From Philopedon plagiatum (Eukaryota > Arthropoda > Insecta > Coleoptera > Curculionidae), in the NCBI GenBank assembly GCA_963971165.1, contig OZ020195.1, positions 38,459,564 to 38,523,563 of the forward strand: 64,000 nucleotides of DNA, given 5' to 3'. Below are positions 1 through 9,551 of the stretch, piece by piece. Positions within the stretch are counted from its first letter, which is position 1. Every line of letters begins with the position of its first letter. A program made the position numbers and the translations under genes. The notes beneath the pieces are model-generated. The model ran no database searches. It was not told the origin of the DNA and saw only the letters and a list, made by a program, of their open reading frames with translations.

Positions 1-264
1 TATTTCTTTGCCTAAAAGTTGTAGTCCCAAACTCCGCAGCAACTCATATCCAGGAAGGCCAACAATTGTTCGAGTGGCACCAGAATCCTGCAAACCTCGT
101 ATAGGTTTACCTATAATAGAAACTTCCAAATAAGGACGTTGATCTCCTCGTGCGTGACTAATGATGAAATCTAGAAGAATTTTTGATGAAAAATCAAAAT
201 CATTGGTCGTTACACGCTTGGTATTGGGAGAAATCGTACGACCTATTGATTTCCCTGGGAAGCG
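1..264 (-). CDS. Ty3/gypsy pol, N-terminal part (aspartic protease), partial
   Basis: Reading the minus strand one frame back from gag, an open frame runs from the shift site at 264-270 to the window edge. It contains D-S-G-A-T at 73-87, preceded by hydrophobic strand residues (LQ) and followed by RTIVG. This matches the catalytic loop of retroelement aspartic proteases, which cut the Gag-Pol polyprotein. RT and integrase should lie before position 1 and are not visible. No initiator ATG is expected because the frame is entered by ribosomal frameshifting from gag. I see no stop codon in the visible part. Family assignment to Ty3/gypsy rests on the gag type, the tRNA-Lys primer site and the gag/pol overlap. 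Confidence 0.8.
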
Positions 265-1595
265 TTTCCCGAATTAGCACATTTAGGGCAAGATCTTACG
301 GTGACATTGGGTGTTCCACAACGATAACAGTGTGTTTTTCTTGGGCTTTGACAATCTCGATTAAAATGTCCAGTTTGTTGACAATTTCAACAGACTAGTT
401 CTATAGGACCTCTATTGGTAGTAGGAGTGTTGACATGTCTCACTTCATTGACCTTAGTTGGAGGTAAGGCTTCTTGCATATCTGAGACGAAGGCGAAATC
501 AGGTTCTACAAATCCTTGTCGTTTACGAGATGGCGGTACATAATGTTCTGCACGGTATTTCTTGGCTTCTAAAACCAGGCACTGCTCCTCTAATTCTTCT
601 AACGAGTTGACTATTGGTAATTGAGTGGTGTAAAAAGGAGCTAAATTCCTAGTCATCATATCCAACTTTGCATCCTCACTGAGGTAACCATAACGCCTAA
701 ACAGAACCTGCATGCTTGAAAGATAGTCCACTATGCTTTCCGATGGATCTTGAGTTCTCTCGAGAATTTCTTTAAAGAGTCGAGCACGATAATCTGGTGG
801 TTCGCAGTGTCTGCAAAGCAGTTCAGCAAGTCCTTTCCAGTTGTTAAACCGGGAACGGTTCGCTCTGAACCAATTCAATGCCTTGCCCTCAAATAAATCT
901 ATGGCAGACTCAAACAGTTCTCCTTCTGATACGTTACGAGCCAATCTCAGTTCTGTTACTCTCTCTAAGAATCCATGGACTGACATACTCTTGGGATCTC
1001 CTGTAAATTTAAGGCCCCATTTTTCAATACGTAGTGCCTTGAAGTTTGACACTGGCTGCCTATTCGGGGTTGAACCATGTTGATTTGGTTGAGGCACTTC
1101 ATCTTCTGATGAATCATCAGAATCAGAACGTCCCGAACGTGCTGCATCCAATATAACACTCAAGTTGGGATCTCGTCTGGATACTTGCTCTAGCTCGTCA
1201 AGAGCAGATAAGGTTTCTGCAATTAATATTGCTCGTGTGTCAGCATCCTCTGACGACAGTTGGTTAACTGGTACACGATCAATTCGGTTAAGGAGATGGA
1301 CCAGGTGTGTCTGTAGACGTTCGAATTTGGTCTGGGTTTTTTCTCCAGTAACGGACTTAATCGCCAATTTAGTCTTCCTCAAGTTCGTCGCCACATAAGC
1401 TTTTTCTTCAGCAAAATCCAAATTATAGGGAGGGTGACTTATAGACTTACTCACTTTCTCCATCTGCAACAATTGGCGTAAGGACGCTCGAAGGCTATCG
1501 ACAGTTTTCGTTCCATCAGCTGGAATGCCACGAACTTGCAACTCATAAATGAGCATATCCTTTTTAAGGTGATGCACTCTCATACTGTAATCCAT
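243..1595 (-). pseudogene. gag: Ty3/gypsy gag with an in-frame TGA in the zinc knuckle
   Basis: A retrotransposon Gag of about 450 residues. Start ATG is at 1593-1595, following the leader. Residues ~190-330 form the retrotransposon-gag domain (conserved tracts LKFTGDP, LNWFRANRS, DYRARLFKEILERTQDP, ESIVDYLSSMQVLF). The C-terminus carries two zinc knuckles. The first is C-x2-C-x4-H-x4-C, but its residue after the first Cys is TGA (387-389) where Trp (TGG) is expected, so the uninterrupted frame ends at 387. The second knuckle, C-x2-C-x4-V-x4-C, has Val in place of His. Gag ends at TAG 243-245. Gag packages the RNA in virus-like particles. One point mutation separates this copy from an open gag, so it is a fairly young copy or a read-through variant. 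Confidence 0.85.
264..270 (-). promoter_or_regulatory. -1 ribosomal frameshift heptamer GGGAAAC at gag/pol overlap
   Basis: On the minus strand the heptamer G GGA AAC lies exactly in the gag 0-phase (codons at 267-269 and 264-266), 19 nt before the gag stop. The -1 frame is open from here into the protease. A second in-phase candidate, GGGAAAT, is at 249-255. X-XXY-YYZ heptamers of this kind drive -1 frameshifting in retroelements. No downstream pseudoknot was worked out. Confidence 0.6.
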
Positions 1596-1775
1596 CGTAA
1601 CTTACTACGAGTAAAATAATACACAAGCAAAAATATAAATTAAAAGAAAAATCAATAAAATATTAACACTGATTGCACTTGACACTGTAAACTGCAGATC
1701 ATATGCACAAATAAATTTTCAGGTAACTTTCACTAATTAAACTTCACCAAGAAGATTAAAAAAAATAAACCGGTC

Positions 1776-1835
1776 AGGACAGCGAAGTCCTAACAGAAAG
1801 AATAACAAAAAACCCGTCAGAACAGCGAAGTTCTG
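1776..1835 (-). promoter_or_regulatory. Twin stem-loops in the gag leader
   Basis: Between the primer site and gag, two hairpins lie 26 nt apart (1776-1791 and 1818-1835). Both share the same loop (TTCGCT on the minus strand) but have different stems: AGGAC/GTCCT and CAGAAC/GTTCTG. The stem differences are compensatory (a G-C pair replaced by A-T). The position fits an RNA packaging or dimerisation signal; the function is inferred. The rest of the 1596-2029 leader is AT-rich with no ORF. Confidence 0.55.
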
Positions 1836-2029
1836 ATGGCTAAAACAAAACAATAGGTAGACCGCAAAAAAAATATTGCATTATCAGCAAAAATCTCATC
1901 AGAGGTAAGACAACATATCAGAAGCGCAAAAATCGATAAGTGAAAAATTAAAAAAAAAATAATTTTGATAATGTTAGTACGAAAGTGCTCTATCTGGTCT
2001 CACCAAACGCAGTTTCTTTTTGTTTGAAT

Positions 2030-2047
2030 GCCCCACGTTGGGCGCCA
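2030..2047 (-). other. tRNA-Lys primer binding site (PBS)
   Basis: The minus strand reads TGGCGCCCAACGTGGGGC, complementary to the 3' end of a tRNA-Lys of the Lys1,2 type including CCA. It is an 18/18 match to the PBS I know from other retroelements. It marks the junction between the 5' LTR (higher coordinates) and the leader of the minus-strand gypsy element. Confidence 0.85.
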
Positions 2048-2052
2048 AAATT

Positions 2053-2520
2053 TGCCACGCTCTTTTCCGCACAGAAGAAGAATTTTACTTCTACTTACCA
2101 TTCATAATTAAAAATTCAAAGTTCGGTAAAAATTAAAAAAAAAATATTGAGAATTTACAAAATGAACTCACGTAAAGAGTTGAGTTGAATGCGAGAGGCT
2201 TGCGCATGCGTGGCAAAAAAATGCCCTAGCTCCAATGCCGGAGAGACGGGTGGATTGAGGGCGCCACTGTTATTAAAGCCGGGCTAAAAACAGAAACCCT
2301 CCTAGATGGTGTTGGGACCTCGCTTACAGCTCACTCACTCACATAAAGTTACCATATTATCAAAATTTAAAATAGAAACTGCGCTGTCTGGTGAGGCAAA
2401 TAAAACACTACCTTTAAAAACAAATTTACAAATATATTTACAAAGACATGTTAGGGCAAAATTTTCAATAGCACATCAGTGTATTTTGTCTTTTTGTGAA
2501 ATTTAATACAATAAAATTAT
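2053..2520 (-). repeat. 5' LTR of the gypsy element, outer boundary unresolved
   Basis: The LTR must begin a few bases beyond the PBS. On the plus strand the candidate inner edge is TGCCACGC, giving a minus-strand end of ...GGCA. The outer edge cannot be fixed because the partner LTR lies outside the window, so 2520 is only a guess based on the (TTA)n tract there. No gene was seen. Confidence 0.35.
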
Positions 2521-4515
2521 TATTATTATTATAACAATTGGTAGGTCGTATGACCAGTTTTGCAGTAACTAAATTCAAACCCTGAGGGGGAAATAAAGAA
2601 AAGGTAACGTACTAATCCGCTTTAAATTAAATAATGCTAACCATGGTTAGAGCCGAAATCGAATATAGTTTTTATCATGAAAAAAAGGTAACACTAATTA
2701 TAAAATTAAAAAAAAATTGCCTGAAGGGGTTCGTCCCCTGTTGACGGTGTCCTAGGTCAATGCTGAAATGGCTTTGGCAGCCTAACTGACTCCCAGCACG
2801 ATGAAAGACTGGAGATGTCTCCCAGCCAAAAAGAAGTTGTGGGGTAGCGGTATTCCCCAGTAAAAAGACGCTTGGAGTCTCCCAGTCAAAAGAAGGAGTT
2901 TGTTATCCCCCAGTATGAAGAAAGCTGTCTCCCAGCAAAAAGACCCTGATAAACAAAAGGTATGCGTCAAGGCAAGGTAATATTCAGGTACTATGCAAAT
3001 ATAATTTCAAAATATTAAATTTAAATCATAAAAAAAACTGTTACTGGCTGAACGCCTTAAGATTTAGTCGTATCAAGAATGTGAAATGAACGTAAATATT
3101 TTGAATTAAATAGAAACATCAGGTCAAAAGAAAAATAAACAGGCAATATCGAAGTCAATTAATTAACAAAACAAAGTTAAGATAAAATTTACATAAGAGT
3201 AGCCATTGTACGCTACTGTGCACAGAAAAATATTCATTATAAACTAATTATATTTACATAAGTAATGCAGGTCCAAAAATGTTAAACAATTAAATTATAC
3301 ACTGGTAACAAAATATCCAAAATAGTTAGGCAATCGCTTAATTACACAAAAGAAAAGTTATAGCCGCAAAATACAATGTGATAAAATTTAGAACGGTAAA
3401 CACAATCCAAAGGAAAAACGCAGCATTACTATTACTAAGCGTATGCATCAAAATATAGCATACTTAGCTTAATATATCCGAATATAAATTAACAATACAG
3501 TATCTGTAAGCGTAACCCAAGAATGAACAAATACCATAGTGAATAGTTAACGGTACTATACTTCACCCACCCTGAAATTTTGTAACCAAATCTAATAATT
3601 AAGGATAAGCCTTGTCAATGTCATACATAATATTAATTAGAAGCCAGTTAACACAAGGAAATTAATAAAAGAAATATGAAAATCACTACTACTGGCTCAG
3701 AAATTTAAAATATTTACTCAAATTACTAATGTACAAACCCACTGACAGCCAAAAATATATACCATTTAAATTGCCAGTCTCTAACGCTATCAGCTGATAT
3801 TCCAAAACACAAGATATTAATTTTAACACCCTGGCTATTGATTAACATAATTAGTTGATAAAACAAACATCGTTAAGTTCAAATTCACAGACATACACCA
3901 ATGACTGATTCACTATGGCTATGAATACGAAATAACAAAATAAAATTTAATCTTGGGACACCCTGTACAGTTTTAACCAACATTATCAAAAGAATGCAGT
4001 AAATCAAGCTAGAAAAGCTGACAAAAAAAATCAGGTATCGATAAGGATTTGACCTACAAAACATGTGAAGGTCACATGCATACCCCATTTAATTCTTAAT
4101 TAAAAAAAAACCATCTGTACATAATTTACAGAATTTACTTACCACGAAATGTAGCGATCTACTCGTATTTAGAAAATCTTTAATTACAGAAAAACTAATT
4201 AAAAACGTGGACGTCGTAAAAAAAATAGAATCAAAAGGAAATCAACGAATATCAATTAAAATAGCAGTTTAATGGCGGAATTCTGTGTTTTTAAGGGTTT
4301 AATAGTGGTAAAAGGGCTTACCTGTTGATTTTGGGTCGGGTCTAAGTCAACATGTCCGCTGTCGTCGTAAGAACCGACGAAAAGATGTCGAATTTCTTCT
4401 ACAAAACCAACTTAAACGGCCTCACTGGAACAATAACGTAACGCCAAAAGGGCAAATAACAAGACAAGGTAGAAGAAATTAATTGTACCGCATTCACGGA
4501 TCCAAATTTTTGGGT
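2521..4515. other. AT-rich non-coding stretch with a weak short-repeat block
   Basis: I see no convincing gene. At about 2785-2945 the words CTCCCAG and AAAAAGAAG recur every 30-45 bp, like a decayed minisatellite. The remainder is unremarkable AT-rich sequence. It may include more of the gypsy LTR or flanking host DNA. Confidence 0.4.
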
Positions 4516-7500
4516 GTCTTCCTAAAGACTTTAGAATAACGATACAGTCGAGGACGATATGGGTTTGTGAAAAGGAACCCAGCTTCTCCGGCCACGCCCG
4601 GCCTTTCCAAAAATCCAATATCGATCTTCTTGCAAAGAGACGTCACAACGGGGTTGTTTCGAAGTACACTTTGGTACCCAATTATGTACAGTTCTGAGAG
4701 CTTTGGTTCGATGGTATTCCCTTCAACGCATTGGCACAATATTCTGCCAGTAAAAATTAACTTAACCAATGAACAACGGCAATATACCAACAATTAAATA
4801 CATTTTTCCATGTCAATAAATCGACATTCATTAATAGTTTGTACAATTGCAACCAGCTTACGATTTAATACAGATTTTACCAACCCTGAAAGGTTAACCT
4901 CGTCTGACCTCTATCGTCCAACTCGTAAAGCCGCGACAAACAGAACCCCATGACCACCTGCGATCACAGGTAGGGACCGATAACGAACCAGAACTGCAAA
5001 ATCAAGGATCCTGTAACTTAAAAAAAGATTCCATCGTTAATTGGCTTCGACGTTCTCACCAATACCCACAGAGGGCGGCTCAGGACAGAAAACAGATTTT
5101 TCCAACAGGTTTGACAGAAGATAATTCCAGCTGATTGAAATGTCAAAAATGCCGTTTTACGTTGTGATTGTAAACAAATTCGGATTTATTAATAAACAAA
5201 TATAGTTTTTAGGGCCAAATTCAGACGTATTTCCCTAGGGCTTAACTATACCGAATGAGGAAAAACAAGGCTGGATTCAAGACAGACCTATTACGGAAAA
5301 TTTATTAAAAATTAAATTCGAGGTTAAGCAAATCTTGACTAAATGGACTGGATGGAAAACAATTCAATATAAAATGTTCAAGGTATCAGGGAATACACAC
5401 CAAAAAGGTACGGCGAAAACATAAAAATCAACTAATCGCTGCAACTGCTATCTTAATAATATTTTAATTTCGTACAACAAAAACAAACCGTAATAAGCAT
5501 TTGCTTCATCTCTTTATCCATATCAGAGAGCAGCAAATGATGTCTTTGGGATCTGGGAAGCAGCATCAAACCTTCGCTTTACCTATACAAGACAGAAGTA
5601 TGCAAATATAACTATCGCCTTTAAGAACGCAAACCACTCAATGACAAACGAAAATAGCCCCTGTTCATTCGGCTTATCCAATCAAGTATTAGGACATGCT
5701 TACTTCCCCGCTGGTGGTAGTAATATAGAAAGTCATTTATATGACGGTCTTCCATGGAGTTTTACCAAAAATTTGTATGATGATAACCCCAATTTATTGG
5801 GAGCGCTGGTACATGAAATTGGCCATACTCTAGGCTTAGACCACTCGCAGGATGCGAATGCAATTATGTTCCCTTTTTACCAACAACGCAATATCCTATC
5901 TACGGATGATATGTGGGGTATACAACAACTCTATGGACCAATCGCAAATCCTATACCATCTCTACCCAAGAACAATCCCATACCTGCAAAGACACCTTCG
6001 GTGTCGTCTACACAAAAACCTGTACCACCGCCACGTACGAAACCAACGGAAAAACTTGTACCACCACCACCACGTATGAAACCAATAGAAAAACTTTACC
6101 GCCACGAATGAAACTAACGGAAAAAACACCAATTTTGCAAACAACAACGCAGAAAATCGATATACGGCCAGAGTTATGTGTCCTAAAGTCTTCCTAAAGA
6201 CTTTAGAATAACGATACAGTCGAGGACGATATGGGTTTGTGAAAAGGAACCCAGCTTCTCCGGCCACGCCCGGCCTTACCAAAAATCCAATATCGATCTT
6301 CTTGCAAACTGACGTCACAACGGGGTTGTTTCGAAGTACACTTTGGTACCCAATTATGTACAGTTCTGAGATCTTTGGTTCGATGGTATTCCCTTCAACG
6401 CATTGGCACAATATTCTTCTGCCAGTAAAAATTAACTTAACCAATGAACAACGGCAATATACCAACAATTAAATACATTTTTCCATGTCAATAAATCGAC
6501 ATTCATTAATAGTTTGTACAATTGCAACCAGCTTACGCTTTAATACAGATTTTACCAACCCTGAAAGGTTAACCTCGTCTGACCTCTATCGTCCAACTCA
6601 TAAAGCCGCGACAAACAGAACCCCATGACCACCTGCGATCACAGGTAGGGACCGATAACGAACCAGAACTGCAAAATCAAGGATCCTGTAACTTAAAAAA
6701 GATTCCATCGTTACTTGGCTTCGACGTTCTCACCAATACCCACAGAGGGCGGCTCAGGACAGAAAACAGATTTTTCCAACAGGTTTGACAGAAGATAATT
6801 CCAGCTGATTGAAATGTCAAAAATGCCGTTTTACGTTGTGATTGTAAACAAAGTCGGATTTATTAATAAGCAAATATAGTTTTTAGGGCCAAATTCAGAC
6901 GTATTTCCCTAGGGCTTAACTATACCGAATGAGGAAAAACAAGGCTGGATCCAAGACAGACCTATTACGGAAAATTTATTAAAAATTAAATTCGAGGTTT
7001 AGCAAATCTTGACTAAATGGACTGGATGGAAAACAATTCAATATAAAATGTTCAAGGTATCAGGGAATACACACCAAAAAGGTACGGCGAAAACTTAAAA
7101 ATCAACTAATCGCTGCAACTGCTATCTTAATAATATTTTAATTTCGTACAACAAAAACAAACCGTAATAAGCATTTGCTTCATCTCTTTATCCATATCAG
7201 AGAGCAGCAAATGATGCCTTTGGGATCTGGGAAGCAGCATCAAACCTTCGCTTGACCTATACAAGACAGAAGGATGCAAATATAACTATCGCCTTTAAGA
7301 ACGCAAACCACTCAATGACAAACGAAAATAGCCCCTGTTCATTCGGCTTATCCAATCAAGTATTAGGACATGCTTACTTCCCCGCTGGTGGTAGTAATGT
7401 AGGAAGTCATTTATATGACGGTCTTCCATGGAGTTTTACCAAAAATTTTTATGATGATTTCATTATGATAATTTATTGGGAGCGCTGGTACATGCAATTG

Positions 7501-7802
7501 GCCATACCCTAGGCTTAGACCACTCGCAGGATGCGAATGCAATTATGGATCTCTATGGACCAATCGCAAATCCTATACCATCTCTACCCAAGAACAGTCC
7601 CATACCTGCAAAGACACCTTCGGTGTCGTCTACAGAAAAACCTTTATCACCGCCACGTACGAAACCAACGGAAAAACTTGTACCACCACCACCACGTATG
7701 AAACCAATAGAAAAATCTTTACCGCCACGTATGAAACTAACGGAAAAAACACCAATTTTGCAAACAACAACGCAGGAAATCGATATACGGCCAGAGTTAT
7801 GT
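4516..7802 (+). repeat. Tandem duplication of a ~1.67-kb segment (4516-6187 / 6188-7802)
   Basis: Both units begin at GTCTTCCTAAAGAC and run, nearly identical, through the same non-coding sequence into the MMP catalytic domain and hinge. Unit 1 stops after the motif encoding RPELC and is joined directly to the start of unit 2. Unit 2 continues into the hemopexin domain. Unit 2 is shorter, partly because of a ~60-nt deletion in the catalytic domain. The simplest reading is one tandem duplication of a single MMP locus, followed by independent small mutations. Confidence 0.85.
5498..6187 (+). pseudogene. MMP-like gene copy A: catalytic domain and hinge only
   Basis: A reading frame of matrix metalloproteinase type, which would be a secreted zinc endopeptidase. 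From 5498 it encodes the N-terminal catalytic part (PYQRAANDVFGIWEAASNLRF). The zinc-binding site HEIGHTLGLDHS and the Met-turn Met follow (5812-5870). A Pro/Lys-rich hinge with repeated PPPRxKPxEKL units comes next. A 1-nt deletion near 6090 breaks the frame, and the hemopexin domain is lost at the duplication joint (6187). Signal peptide and propeptide are absent upstream. Catalytic residues are intact, but the gene is truncated at both ends. Confidence 0.8.
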
Positions 7803-8447
7803 GATTTAAATTTTAAAACACTTAACACATTTTTAGTGGTAAAAAATAAGTTGTATATATTTTATGAAAAATATGTCTGGATGTTGAATTTAATAAATAA
7901 CAAAGAAATTAATAACAAGCCTTTCCTGGCAACTGATTACTTGCCATTTTTACCAAAAGGTTTAGAAAACATTACAGCTATTTATGAAAGACCTAATGGT
8001 GAAATTGCCACCATTGTAGGTGATACAATTTACTTTATTGAATATGGAACCTTTAAATTAATAGGCTCCGAAAATATTGATATGCTTGCTAGAAGAGATG
8101 ATAAAACTATAATTTATGCAGCAGTTAAAACTAATAATGGACGAACCCATTTGTTTATAAATAAATTTGAGGTGTGGGGCATGGATGAATGTAGCTTTAG
8201 GCCTAAAGAAACACACTTAATTTCAGAACTTTTTACTGGTGTTCCTGCTCGAGTAGATGGCGTATTTCGATACACAAATGGCCGTCTATACTTCCTTCAA
8301 AATGGCATGTATTTCGAATATAAGGAATTTAGCCATAACCTCGTTAGCTCAGGAAAGATGGATCTTAATTTCTTTGGTTTTAAATGTCCTAATCTAGGAC
8401 TCAAATATTTACTTAGTAATATTATAACAAATAATGTAAAATTATAG
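7171..8447 (+). pseudogene. MMP-like gene copy B: catalytic (dead), hinge and hemopexin
   Basis: Same family as copy A, with the hemopexin domain retained. The zinc site reads HAIGHTLGLDHS, so the catalytic Glu is replaced by Ala. A ~60-nt deletion removes the segment after the Met-turn (from AIM to LYGPI), and a frameshift lies near 7450-7480. From 7476 the frame is open to 8447 and covers the Pro-rich hinge and four hemopexin-like blades (e.g. NKLYIFYEKYVWML, NGEIATIVGDTIYFIEYG, GRLYFLQNGMYFEY). The hemopexin domain mediates substrate or partner binding in MMPs. The copy lacks signal peptide and propeptide. It is the left arm of the palindrome centred at 9287. Confidence 0.8.
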
Positions 8448-8784
8448 ATCCTAATAAATAACTATTTATACCTTATGACTTCTTTCTACTAGCCGAAATC
8501 TTATGACTTTTTTTCGACTAGTCTAAGAAAAAACTCCAATAGCCTACTCCCTTATCCAGAAAGCCCACATGACCTAAAGATATTCTTCTAAGTCTTTTGC
8601 TAGGAAATTAAGAAATGAGCTATAGACGTCTGTATAAGTTTTTCGTCTCATTTTTACGTCTAAGTGTTGAAATAAACACATGAGAGATTGATACAATTAG
8701 TGGTAGGCTGTTTTTCGCTGTTAACGTTTCAAATGAACAATATTTGTTAAAAGATAAAAACAAAACCATCCTGTACATGCAGTT

Positions 8785-9260
8785 TTCTGGAAACAGCTAA
8801 AAAACAGCTAACAAGAGACCTCCTGTTTCTAGAAAACAGCCAGGAAACAGCTAGAAAACAGCTAAAAACAGCTAAAAACAGACCCCCTATTTCTGGAAAC
8901 AGCTATGAAACAGCTAAAAACAGGTAAAAAAATACCCTGTTTTTGAAAACAACTAATAAACAGCCTTCTGTTTCTCGAAACAACTACTAAACAGCTAAAA
9001 CAGCTAATAAACAGACCCTTTTTCAGGAAACCACTGAAACGTCTAACTGCTCAACCACTTAACAGCTAAAAACGCACAGGTTTGATCAGGTTTGTTTGGC
9101 TGGGTTTGCTTAGGTTTGTTTGGCTGGGCTCGTTCAGGTTTGTTTCGCTGGGTTTGCTCAGGGTTGTTCATGTTGGCTTGGGTTTGCTCCGATTTGTTCA
9201 GGTTTGCTTGAGTTTGCTTGGGTTTGCTCAGGTTTGTTCAGGTTTGCTTGGGTTTGCACG
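8785..9260 (+). repeat. Degenerate AACAGCTA array followed by GGTTTGCTCA array
   Basis: From 8785 to ~9070 the word AAACAGCTA or AAACAGCTAAAA recurs every 10-20 bp. From ~9071 to 9260 a 10-bp unit of type GGTTTGCTCA/GGTTTGTTCA repeats. The first array, including the phrase with ACAGACCCT and CAGGAAACCACT, recurs at 19,570-19,790. A 74-aa frame over the second array is low complexity and not a gene. Confidence 0.75.
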
Positions 9261-9551
9261 TTTTAAGGTTAGCTCAGGTTGCGGGCGCGCCCGCGACCTG
9301 TGCTAACCTGAAAACGTGCAAACCCAAGCAAATCTGAAGACGTAAAAATAAGACGAAAAACTTATACAGACGTCTATAGCTCATTTCTCAATTTTCTAGC
9401 AAAAGACTTAGAAGAATATCTTTAGGTCCTGTGGGCTTTCTGGATAAGGGAGTAGGCTATTGGAGTTCTTTCTTAGACTAGTCGATAAAAAGTCATAAGA
9501 TTTCGGCTAGTAGAAAAAACTCACAAGGTATAAATAGCTATTTATTAGGAT

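Noticed and set aside
5962..6468. Minus-strand frame of 168 codons, with a near copy at 4494-4793
   Set aside because: Antisense of the MMP hinge and of duplicated non-coding DNA; its two copies reflect the tandem duplication, not selection.
9082..9306. 74-codon frame rich in Phe, Val, Leu and Gly
   Set aside because: Translation of the GGTTTGCTCA low-complexity array, not a protein.
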